The position numbers and the translations under genes were made by a program. Of a stretch of 64,000 bases of DNA, positions 53,949-64,000 are shown piece by piece. Numbering within the stretch: the stretch's first letter is position 1; each line of letters starts with the position of its first letter. This DNA is from Phlebotomus papatasi (Eukaryota > Arthropoda > Insecta > Diptera > Psychodidae), in NCBI RefSeq assembly GCF_024763615.1, contig NC_077223.1, positions 64,356,627 through 64,420,626 on the forward strand, given 5' to 3'. Under the pieces are notes generated by a model. That model had not been told where the DNA came from, ran no database searches, and was given only the letters and a program-made list of their open reading frames with translations.

Positions 53949-54155
53949 GTCAAAGGTGGTGCAATTGGTAAGAGCGTTCGGCTCTTGGGCGGTGTGACCC
54001 CCGGCTCGACTGTCACAGTTGTGAGTTCGAGTCCTGCCCGGTGTAAATGATTGACATTTTTCACGAAACATTGTAATCTAAATAATAAATTTGTAAACTG
54101 AACAATGTACAAAATGGCAATAATATCCCGGTACATCGAAATAAATTAATAGTAA
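53949..54155 (+). mobile_element. tRNA-derived SINE, copy 2
   Basis: A-box TGGTGCAATTGGTAAGAGCG and B-box GAGTTCGAGTCCTGCCCGG, separated by about 55 bp, as in a polymerase III internal promoter. Its centre and tail (CAGTTGTGAGTTCGAGT, GACATTTTTCAC, ATTAATAGTAATA) match the 45783 copy, so they are one family. It is shorter than copy 1, lacking the GC-rich body. Confidence 0.8.
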
Positions 54156-54691
54156 TATTTAGAGAATTGTGCAAGACAATATAGTCAAGAAAGTACTTCT
54201 TAGGTGTGATACTTAGATTTTTTTCACAGGACAGCATTTCTACTTTTTACCACTCAACTATTCTCAAAATATCATAGCGTTTTAGACAAATTCTAAGAAA
54301 TGAGGTTACGCTGTTTGTCAACCTTTGACTTGCTTAGAGGCTAAACGATTGGATATAGAGATATACAATTTTCAGGGGCCCCAAGCTATCTCCCCACATA
54401 TAAGTTCATGACAGATTCAGGAACATGCCTTTCATTTTCCTGGTACCTTTTACCTTGCCTTTTAAAACAATATTTTTTGGAATTTACTGAAAATACGTTT
54501 TGTTATTTTTTCATTTTTGGATACGTTTTAGAGAGGTCGCTGTCGAAATTCCGAGATCCAAAATACTTAAAAGGATCATAGCTACTCTCAAGATTACACC
54601 TCTGCGCTTTCTGGGGGTAAAGACAATTTTCGTGTGTTTTGCGAAATATTCCATAAAAATCATTCAGTTTTCTCAGGAGTGGAGATAGGAA

Positions 54692-54775
54692 AAATTCCTG
54701 CCTACACCCAGGATTGAACTGGAGACCTCTTGTTAACTAGATGATTGATCTACCATTTGAGCTATTAGAGGCCAC
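54692..54775 (-). mobile_element. tRNA-like sequence (SINE head or tRNA pseudogene)
   Basis: On the minus strand it reads AATAGCTCAAATGGTAGATC (A box) and CCAGTTCAATCCTGGG (B box), which forms a 5-bp T stem with a 7-nt loop. The anticodon loop would read TAGTTAA. The acceptor stem pairs at only about three of seven positions, so it is not a working tRNA. It is probably the head of another SINE. Confidence 0.6.
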
Positions 54776-54779
54776 ATGC

Positions 54780-55665
54780 TCTGCTTGACTAAGTACACGA
54801 CCTTAACCAATTGTTTTGTGGATTGCAATCGTTTACACTCTGAGTTGCGAGATTTGGAAACGGTATGGTATTTCCAAGTTTAGTTTTAGCTTTTGTGATG
54901 ACTAGGTTGGACAAATACCTGGAGAAACAAAGGATCATCATCTCTATGACAGAAATGTAACGAGAAAAGCCTTGAAAGGCTCTAGGAAAGGCTAGGGAAT
55001 GAGCGAATCCGCACGTACTTGGAGTACCGAAGTCAACTCACTTTAATGAATGATATGGAAAGTTTCCGGGCTTCTTGTGACATTCTAAGTTTCCCTTACA
55101 TGAAAAGGAAAAGGAATTGGTAAGATTGGTTCATGAAATGAAGAACAATGGGCATCATCCTGTTGAGGCGGATTAGCTGTCCAAATTTACAGCCAAGTTG
55201 TCCAAATTAATAACCAAGTTGTCCAAAATAAGAGCCAAATTCACTTCTACATATCAATTCATTTTTAAACGTATTAAGACTAATTTTAGTAAAAACAAAG
55301 ACAATAAACCCTTGCCAAGTTTCTAAACAACCCTTCTGAAAAGAGAGTAACAAAAAAAATTAATTAGTATTGAAAATATCGCACTTCAAACTTGGAACAT
55401 CGATGCTTATAAACAGACTATCCAAAATTATGAGCTTTTGCCCTAAGTTGAACTAAAGTTACTAAAATTCTCATAATATTCTATACATTATCCATTGTAT
55501 AACTTCGATCTTTACGGGGATTTGACCATTTAGGACCAATTTGATACCATTTTGGTCCTAGCGGGATTTTGGCTCTAAACCTTTTGGCTATCTCCAGTTT
55601 TAGAGATTGTTTAGGAAAACATTTCGTATCGTTTTAGAACTCACTGGAAAGGTTTTGAAATTTCT
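54780..55665. other. Intergenic, no gene recognised
   Basis: It holds short local duplications of TTGTCCAAAWTAAnAnCCAA near 55188-55250 and otherwise unique AT-rich sequence. No coding exon or RNA gene is seen. Confidence 0.5.
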
Positions 55666-55669
55666 CATA

Positions 55670-56345
55670 AGTCTGAACGGGTTCCAATTAATGAACCGGT
55701 TATTAACCGATAAGTAATTCCAGTCCCAAAATTATTATCAAACAATCTTCCACGGAAGGAAGCAAGAAAGACAGGGAGTCGAAGAGATAGTACAAAAGTC
55801 TGCACTACTACTCTTCAGGAAAGGAGACTCGTCCTTGTTCCCATAACATCCTGTATTGGAAAATAATGAATAGTCCCAAAATTTCCCACAATCATAAATT
55901 ATTACAGTAGTAATAATTAATTTAATTTAATTTAATTTCAAGCGAATAGGGTCATGTCTGGGCTCGTTGGAAAGTTCTTGGAATTTCCGACAAAACTGAA
56001 CCGGTTCCTATCAGTTTTGAATCGGTAATGAACCGGTTCATAACCGATAAATAATTTTTATACGAAATTCAAATAAATTACTCCCGAGGTGTATTTTGGG
56101 AAATATTTTGAGTGATTTATAAGTCAGTTCAAATCGGTTGTAAACCGGTAATGAACCGGTTATTTACCGATAAGTAATTTTTGTTCGAATATAATTTTTA
56201 TTACTCTTTAAGCTATTTTGTGGAATCTATTGAGTGATTTATGAATCGATTCAAATCGATTGAATACCTGTAAACGGTAAATGATGCGAAAGTACTTTTA
56301 AGGTATAGCATCTCAGTCACGAGTTCGAGCATTTCACAAAGCTTG
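55670..56345. repeat. Dispersed repeat with AACCGG/ACCGAT motifs, copy 3 (tandem)
   Basis: Three successive blocks carry GAACCGGTTnATAACCGATA (about 55697, 56029 and 56152) beside GGTTCCTATCAGTTTTGAATC-like sequence. The end carries the CACGAGTTCGAGCATTTCAC tag at about 56317. It is the longest of the three related copies. Confidence 0.65.
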
Positions 56346-56349
56346 GGGG

Positions 56350-58210
56350 ACGCTTTTGCTACTTTTTTTCTCACAAATAAAATTAAGTTCTTAATTTCGC
56401 TAAAGTAAAGGCTTTTTTAAAAATTTCATTTTTTTTCTTTTAAATAAAAATAAGATTGTTATAATTTTGTCACCTGTTTACCTCAATATAGTTTTAATAA
56501 TAGTTAATAGTTTAATAATAATAATAATTTTCCTTAAGATTTCTTAAATTTAATGGGCTTGTATTATTTAATAATTATAATCCAACGTAATTCTTTACAA
56601 AAATGTAAAGTTCTCAAACAGAATTATAAATTAAATTTTTCTACCGTATAAAAGGTTTATAAAGGTTTCATTTCTACGACAGCCTTGGAACTTTGACAGC
56701 CAAAAACGAATGAGTTTCCACAGTGCACGAAAATTAAATAAGAGTTAAATTGTTGAATTTGTCGCAATGTAGAATTTTCTTCTTTGTCGAGGCGAGAGCA
56801 TCAGGATGAAAATGTTCTTCAATGTGTGTAATTTGCTAATTGAAAATAAATACAAGAGCGTACTCGGGAGAAAAGTGCAAAAGCGACAAATTCTTCCATT
56901 TCTGTATGTACATTTCTTGAAGAAACATGGTTATATTGCGGTATAAATATTTGCACGAATTGATACACCACAAGGCACAGACTTTTCACTCGTTCAAAAT
57001 GATAGTATAAGAACTACAATTTTGCAACATTGACACCAAGAGCAAGAACTTATTTTTCAGCTGAAAAAGATTCTCTCTAGTGCAGTTTGCATTTGCATAT
57101 CCAAGTTTCACTTGCTTCGAGAATATGTCGCATTTTCTTTTGCCATCTCCATGGAAGCTGTGTAAAATATTAAGTACAAATTGGGTCAATTGCAATATTA
57201 ACCACTTCGTTGAGTACAATTCAAATTTCAGTTTTACTGATGCATTTTTCAACCAGACCCTTCAAATATAGTGCATCAAATATCATATTTCGTATTTTAA
57301 TTAATACCTTCCATAGCATGTGTTTATTTTGGCTTCAACAAAAAAAACACATCCACGTCAATTTTAATTGGAGCCCAATAAAATATTTAATTCCAACGAG
57401 AGTGTTTCCTATATTTTGTGCTTTTTTCCCAAAATACCTGTTTCAAATCATCCATTGGCTAATTTAGGGTATATTTTTCATCGCTTTTGCGGAAATGAAA
57501 TTGCTGTTTTGCAACATGTTGATTTGTGTGACAGCACCAATTCTCTGAATAATTGAATGCGATGTTTTTAATTGAACACTTTGAGTGCTTAAAATTGTTA
57601 AAATATTAGCAAGGCAGTGCGGCAGATGTATTCACGTTAATAATGTAGAATCCATCGATAAACACTGTAGATTTTGGCACAGACATTGTTGGAGCATCAG
57701 ATAAGTGCTTTTCAGTAAGTGCTCCATAAAGATAGGTTGTAAATTTCATTTTATCCATATTTTGTAACTTTATTTGCGACAGGGCAGGGAGTACTTCTTC
57801 TTAAAATTATATTTTCTTTGTAACATTTTCTCGAAAATATTGTATCGTATAGGGGTATTTCAGATTCTAAGATTTTTTCCTAAATATACTGCAATTGCTT
57901 AATCCCTAAGTCAATTGAAACATTCTTTTGAAACATTTTTTAAATATTGTATTACTCTAACACTGGTATTATATTAAAATTTTAAGGTGCTTCTCATTGT
58001 TACTAATAAGCGTCCAAATGTGTAATTTGCATCTTTAAATACTTAATATTTAGAGTTTATTTTATTTTTTGATGGAAAGATTGATTTGTTTTGTAAAAAT
58101 AGAAAAAAAAATTACTTGAAGCACAAGTACGTTTCACATAAAAAAATAATAATAAAAAAATTACATAAAGTTTTCGCCAAATATTGCGGAAAAAGTTTAC
58201 CTATTTATCA
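56350..58210. other. Intergenic, no gene recognised
   Basis: Apparently unique AT-rich sequence. Overlapping short frames on both strands at 56986-57556 contradict each other in phase and lack domains. No RNA gene is seen. Confidence 0.55.
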
Positions 58211-58213
58211 ATA

Positions 58214-58655
58214 GGGTAAGTGTGCTAAATTTCGGCATAGTTGCATGCAAGCGTCAAAGTCTCAAGTTTGAAATATAATATCTTAAATACAAATTGATTT
58301 TTTTTATTCTTTCTTTTGTAAGAGTGTTGCTTGAAACCTTGTAAAGAGTTTACCGTCTTTATTTACTGTAAAACCATTCTTAATACATTTTAAAATGAAT
58401 AAAATATAGACATATCTTTGGTGCCCTATTTCAGCTACCTTCATTCTCATAGTTTCTCGCCCTTCTGGAAATTACTGGAAATACTGGAATTCTTCCAATA
58501 TCTTTTTGACATCATCTCGTTTGTCGAAGCTACATTTTTTGTTATTCTTTTGCATTGTAATCTCTAGAGTACGTAAAATCTAAAATTTCATGAAAATTCG
58601 AGGAACAAAAAAGGTGGCCGAAATTGCAAACTGGCCGGAATTAGGCACACTTATA
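58214..58655. mobile_element. TA-flanked MITE (GGATAAGTGTGCC family), copy 2, inverted
   Basis: Its ends GGGTAAGTGTGCTAAATTTC and GGCCGGAATTAGGCACACTT match the 12502-12886 element read in reverse. Shared interior phrases include CTCAAGTTTGAAATATAATA, TTTACCGTCTTTATTTACT and CTCGTTTGTCGAAGCTACAT. It is about 55 bp longer than copy 1. Confidence 0.85.
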
Positions 58656-58952
58656 CACAGAAATTCAAAAATTCAAATTGTAAATATTAAGTAATTTAAA
58701 GATACAAATCACATATTTGGATGCTTGATAGAAACAGTCAGGGTCTCAGACTGGATGTTAAGTTCATTTTCTAAATGTAACGAAATCCTAAAAAAACAAG
58801 GCATTATTCGTGGTTTTTCAAAAGTGGACCATTTGCTCTTAATATCTAATCCTCGATTAAAAAGTTACCAAATATCACCGAATCATAACCAACATGAAAT
58901 TAGAGTAGTTAAGTCATATGGCTAAACCTTATGCTTTAGACAGTCTTACAGC

Positions 58953-59044
58953 TTAAGCCAAGAGACAGCTCAGTGCGAAATTGTTGGGAATGTAGTCTAA
59001 TCATTAATTTCATTACAATTACATTAAGCTGTCTCTTGGCTTAA
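58953..59044. mobile_element. Hairpin element (AAGCC...GGCTT family), intact copy
   Basis: TTAAGCCAAGAGACAGCT at the left and AGCTGTCTCTTGGCTTAA at the right are perfect complements (18 bp), enclosing the GTCTAATCATTA core. It is 92 bp. Its right TTAA is shared with the next element. Confidence 0.85.
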
Positions 59045-59456
59045 CCCTTTAAGGACGATTGGAACGGCGGTGTCCCATTAAGAAAATAATATAATATTTC
59101 CTGACTACCTAAAGGTTTTTGTCCAATGTTTGTACGTAATTGCAAAATATAAGGTTAAAGGAATCTAGGACACATTTTTCAAGTCTCTAACTATTGGCTA
59201 GTACTAAATATTTGAGCTCAAAAGTGACGAATTTTTAAATTCCCATATTCGTAATCAAACTTAATTTATTTTTCATTAGATTTAAAATTATTATTTATTT
59301 TTGTTCCTATCGTTCATAGAGGTAACAAATACACCGAATCAGACTCTGTTGGACTTTCCAAGGTTGGATGTAAGACGTTTCACAAGTTTTTTATTCGATT
59401 TCTTTTTTATCATCGATTTGCAGTCTGAAAAAAGTGTCTCGTCCTTAAAGGTTTAA
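59041..59456. mobile_element. piggyBac-like MITE, copy 4, with enlarged interior
   Basis: TTAA at both ends. The left TIR CCCTTTAAGGACGATTGG and right TIR CTCGTCCTTAAAGG(T) belong to the 147-bp family, but the interior is 416 bp and shares little with the other copies, so something has inserted or it is a longer relative. Confidence 0.7.
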
Positions 59457-59879
59457 GCCTTAGGGGTGTCTAGCACATGAGGTCTGAAGCTCCTAGAGGA
59501 GACCCCATATAAACCCCGGCGGATCTTCGAGAGTATTGAACCTATAAAATTTTACAGTAACAATTTTTCTCAAATTCTCATACACTGATAGGGACTTAGG
59601 ACCTTTGAATAAATTTTCTTTACATAATTCTTTACTGACAAATTTTACAGACTAAATATTCTAAAGGATCGTCCTGAGTCTATTTGAGACTTAAGCCTCT
59701 ACAAATAGATCTTAATATTACTCAAATTAAAGGTGAGGCAAGAGTTGAGCCTTAAGAAGTATCGAACTCGTAATTTAGGTGCAATCCTTCATAGGTGAAA
59801 TCCTAGAAAAATATTTTCGAGTCTAGATGAATACAATAATCAAAGTTAGATCAAAGTCATAAATCAAACAATCTCGGAA

Positions 59880-60560
59880 GAGCCATAATCTCGAATTAGC
59901 TAAATCTTGAATTGGTAAAAATCCCGAAAAGTCAAAATATCGAATAGGCAAAAATACAGAAGTCGAAAAAAATCCCAGACTCCAAAATCCCGAAAGCCAA
60001 GAAGTTGACTGGACCGGAATCTCGAATAGACAAAACCTCAAATTGGTCGAAATCTTGAAAGGCTAAAATCCCGAAAAGCTAAAATCCCGAATGAGTTTAA
60101 AATTCCGATTGAAAAATCCCGAAAAGCCAAAATATCGACAAGCTAAAATCCTAATAGTCAAAATCCCGAACGCCAAAATGCCGAACTTTAAAGTCCCGAA
60201 AGCTAAACAGCTGATTGAACTGGAATCTCGAATAGGCAAAACCTTGAATGAATCAAAATCCCGAAAAGCTTAAATCCCGAATGAGTTTAAAATCCCGAGC
60301 GAAAAATTCCGAAAATCCAAAATAACGAAAAGCCAAATTCAAAAAGTCAAAATCCCGAACGCCACAATGCCGACCTCCAAAATCCCGAATCCCGAAAACC
60401 AAAAAGCTGACTGGACCGGAATCTCGAATAGACAAAACATCGAATGGGTCGAAATCTCAAAAAAATAAAATCCTGAGAACCTAAAATGCCGGAAAGTTAA
60501 AATCATGGAGATCAAAATTTGGAAAGGGCCAAAATCCTGAATACCTAAAAGAGTCAAAGC
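59880..60560. repeat. Higher-order satellite, ~200-bp period of ~17-bp subunits
   Basis: Subunits resemble AAAATCCCGAAAAGCCA and vary in length and sequence. At a higher level, GGACCGGAATCTCGAATAGA-type landmarks recur at about 60016, 60222 and 60418, giving periods of 206 and 196 bp. Short open frames on both strands come from the repeat. The subunit resembles the intronic minisatellite at 24785 only in the CCCGAA core. Confidence 0.85.
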
Positions 60561-60569
60561 TACTTCCAC

Positions 60570-63180
60570 GATCATATCCTCACTTGCTGGAGGCAAAGGG
60601 AAATTTTCTGTGTTTTGGAAAATTATCCCAAACATTATCCTCCGTATAATTTCGTCTCTCTCAGGATTTTGACTATATAGGATTTTGAATTTCAGGATTT
60701 TGGCCCTTACGAGATTTTAGATTTTCGCGTATTGGCCAGTACCGCCACAATTCATTTTCAAAAAAGGGAAGGAAAATAGTTAACTTTTAATAAGTTGTTA
60801 TTTAAGGGGACAAATTTATGCAAAAAAAATTGCACAAAGTCAATAAAATAAGTTGCCTTGTAAACATTTTCCGACTGTGTTGAAGACTTTACATGTAATT
60901 AATAAATTTTCAGTAGGTATCTTTGTAGTTTCAGGACAAACCCTCATTTCATGTTCTTTTTAATTTCCGGGAATTATAAATCCATAGAACTTCCGTTGCA
61001 ACATTTTTCGATTATAAGCAATATGCTTATATTTACCCTGGTAATGTATGAACTAGGAAAAAGTCTTTTCCTCCGAATCTGAGTTTCCGGGGTAATGTCG
61101 AATGGTGGGAGAAATAGAGACGAGACAGTTGGATATTTGTCGATTGCCGCCAGAACTTTTAAGGATGAACATGTAAAATTGAAAATGTGTGTCATTGAGT
61201 GATGAGGATGGTGACTTATATACAGAGCTACTTTCCGGTATCCTAATCCCCAATACAGTCAGTATTGAGGCAATGTGGGGGTACAAAGTATACACTATAT
61301 ACGAATCTTTCTGTAATGCGACTCAATCGTTTATCAAAAGCTAAATAGCTACAGTGACAGACACTCGAGTGCAAATAAATCCCCAAGATTTCACCAGAAA
61401 CATTATAACAAGCATTGTTTTCGTGTATAGAGGCATCACCCAAACCCTCCAAAGAAAGTGATTCCTCTCACAAGTAAGTCGCCTTACATCGACGTAGGGT
61501 TTGGGGATGGTAGAGATGTGAGTTTTATGGCATGGATGGGAAGCTTTCAGCATGTTTCACTCGTTTGCTCCACCATCAGGTATTTATCTTGGTAACTCTT
61601 TTCTGCGCCCTCAAGAATTTCAACTCGCAGCCAAAGGGAGTTTCGCATATTCAAGTATACTACAACATCCCACCCTACCTCAACACCCCCGCCCCAAACT
61701 CGGGCTATTTATCGTGCAAAAGGAGCTCCAGAGATGTCGTACCGCGTGCTCCAACCATGGATGACTCCCAAGGATTTGAAGATTGAGTGGCGAACAGGCG
61801 GGGGAGGACGCCTGGATGGGTGCTGAAAATTGGGTGAAGTTTTCACCCATCCAGTTTTACAGATTTTACGTGCAAGAAAATTGAAACTCTGTGAGACTTT
61901 TCACTCAAAGCAGCACGCCAAATATTTGCTCTTATCCTGAAAAATCTCTTATCCACTCTTTTCACAGCTTTAACGCGTGGATTCATGTGGATTTTTCCCA
62001 CTCGCACAGAAGCATTTGCATAGGGAAAAGTTGGTCTTTTTCCGCCATCCGATGATAAATTTGCGTTGAAGTTATATAAAAGGCTGGGAAGGATACAAAC
62101 ACTCTATGAAAAGCAAGTTGAAGCGAGTCGAAAACATCTTTCCATTGTTGGAATTGCAGTCCAAAAGACACAGATTTGGACACAGACGACTTTTCGATTT
62201 TGTGTTTGCACCATTTGCCCCTATGTCCATATCACTTTTCGAAATTACAATGAAAGTAATATACTTCAATTCATTTGAAATAAATGTCATATTTTCAACC
62301 AGTAAAAACTTGATGTTAATCCGATAAACTCCTTTCTACAGGAGCATTATAAAAATTTTTGAGCGAATGAAAACTCCAAAATACGGAATGCAATTCTACA
62401 CCTTTCTTCTATAGCTTAATTCTGCTTAATTCCAGGGGAATGAGCTCGTCTAGAAAGATTGTATAATATGCTGTTGATGCTGTTGAATAGGTAAAAATAA
62501 ATTTATGGTGAAGCTTAGTAGGAGATTTTTATTTTAAAAGGAACATTTCGAACGAATACACCCTAGATTACATGGGCCTTCAACCTCCGGTACATTCATA
62601 CGGCTAACCAAATCAATAAAAGAGACTGAAACATACATTTATTGTTGTTTGATACAAATTTAAGTAAACTCAACTTGTAAACTTGTGAGTAAATGTTTAA
62701 ATTCAAACTTTATAGAAACATGAATTATTTAAATGTGCATATGGGTGATATTCACTGAAACTAGTTTGCTATATTTATGTTACATATTAAAATGGTCATC
62801 AAAAGCTAAATTTTGATTTATTAAGTGTTCCATTGTACAGAAATTGGTATTTGATTAACTAAGGACTTCTTGATTTTTAAACGTGCTCCTTGGAACTTTT
62901 TGTAAATACTTATTGTCAAAATTAAATAGGAAAAACATCTGGAAGATGTTCAGGTTCGATCTTAAGGCGTTCCAAAGCAAAATTCTGATTTTGATTCATC
63001 CACGTTATCCTTGGTCTCACAATCTTGTCCTCACAATAACTTGCATAGCTTTTCTGGGGAAACCTTCATCATTCATGCGCTGATCATGACCACAACATCA
63101 AAGTTGTGATCTCTCAACCAAAAGGCGCAACTTCTCGACTCTTAGCTCTTCCCTAACGACTACGTTCACTTTTCTTATAT
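60570..63180. other. Intergenic, no gene recognised
   Basis: 61000-62480 is less AT-rich and apparently unique. The plus frame at 61532-61786 starts with ATG (MDGKLSACFTRLLHH) but overlaps another equally long frame, has no domain, and carries no clear splice context. The rest has no supported feature. Confidence 0.5.
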
Positions 63181-64000
63181 GACCCGGTGGGACCAAAATA
63201 CACAGTTCACATGACATACAATGTATTTACGACTTATTCGTGGAGGAAAAATACATAGTTACACATGTGTTATGTATTTGATGAGGACTTGTTATTCAAA
63301 AATACAAGTTCACTCACATACACAGTATAAACTACGTATTTCTGTACTGAGAGTACATATTTGTACGAAAACTCCGTATAAACTACGTACTTGTAACTGC
63401 AAAATAACTGTCAACACACACATACAGACGCACACGACCAAATGGCGACCAAACAAACTTGTCACATGCACCTGCCGTTTTTATTTCCAAATATTGACGA
63501 AATTATAGAAGTCACATGGATTTTAATATATTTTATTTAACCAGAGGCAACGATTGAACAATTTAGATAATCACAAAGTATCGTGTAAAAAAAATATTTT
63601 GCAAAAACACTCACAGAATGGAATAAAAACACGCGTATTTTAGGTTTGCAACTTCTTTAATATTTTCACTTCACTATTTTCTACAGATAACACAGCGTCG
63701 CATAATTATTATATTATTATAATCACTGAAATTATTTCCCGAAAATATTTCCCGTTGTCAAAACAGCTGACAACACGCCTGCCAACAGCATTTTCTGTCA
63801 TACGGGGTTTTTATTATATTTACGATGTATGTAGTACTGCGTATTTACTCTATAAGAGATAATACTTCACACGGACACACTCACACCAAAGCACACTTCG
63901 GGTCTCATTTGGTGCAAATAGTACTGAGTAAAATATATGGGCGTACATGATGATACTGAGTATTCGTACAACGTATATACACAATTTATACGTAGTTTGG
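63180..64000. repeat. Possible element with repeated GTATAAACTACGTA motif, cut by window end
   Basis: GTATAAACTACGTA occurs at 63325-63338 and again at 63376-63389, and its near complement (TATACGTAGTTT) closes the window at about 63987-63998. TACTGAG and GTACATA words recur on both sides (63346-63356, 63929-63965). This fits a large inverted-repeat element extending past the window, but the evidence is limited. Confidence 0.35.

Noticed and set aside
53949..54050. Functional tRNA gene
   Set aside because: A and B boxes are present but no cloverleaf acceptor stem forms, and the sequence continues into a SINE tail shared with another copy.
54692..54775. Functional tRNA gene on the minus strand
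   Set aside because: The T arm and A box look good but the acceptor stem pairs poorly, so a SINE head or pseudogene is more likely.
61532..61786. 84-codon plus frame starting at ATG
   Set aside because: An equally long frame overlaps it, no domain or conserved motif is visible, and no splice signals define an exon.

Overview
This window is eukaryotic and comes from an insect, most likely a dipteran. It is AT-rich, its introns are small to several kilobases long, it is full of small hairpin-type transposons, and its one gene is an intron-split filamin of the insect Jitterbug (jbug) type. The combination of repeat families would suit a lower dipteran such as a sand fly, but the sequence alone does not prove this.

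Region 1-2130 is non-coding and carries three small inverted-repeat elements. Region 2131-29173 (+ strand) holds twelve coding exons of a jbug orthologue. Joined at consensus splice sites they give one uninterrupted frame of 2784 codons plus a stop. The protein opens inside the first of three calponin-homology (CH, actin-binding) domains, so the true N-terminus lies on an exon upstream of the window. CH2 and CH3 follow, then three filamin repeats, a Ser/Thr/Pro-rich linker of about 380 residues, and about 20 more filamin repeats, ending in a short charged tail. The TGA stop is followed by a short 3' UTR with AATAAA signals at 29274 and 29288. Seven of the eleven introns are phase 1, and several exons could be skipped without losing frame.

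The introns hold a 30-bp minisatellite (24785-25155), several miniature transposons, a 24-nt perfect inverted match that spans exon 6 (10111-10134 with 19767-19790), and two foldback elements.

From about 29310 to 64000 I see no convincing protein-coding exon. The stretch is a mosaic of unique AT-rich intergenic DNA and transposon debris: TTAA-flanked piggyBac-like MITEs, a hAT-type MITE with a perfect 8-bp target duplication, TA-flanked MITEs, tRNA-derived SINEs (one with a perfect 9-bp target duplication), a decayed non-LTR retrotransposon 3' end, a 1.8-kb TIR element made of diverged ~300-bp units, an apparently identical 504-bp tandem duplication, and a ~200-bp higher-order satellite.

The most unusual signal is a hairpin module shared by four otherwise different foldback elements (17.3, 22.4, 38.1 and 41.4 kb). 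It reads CTGANGA, one spacer base, a 5-bp stem with a 6-7 nt loop whose two sides differ together between elements, then GAAA. This resembles the catalytic core of hammerhead ribozymes, although I could not find a matching helix I.
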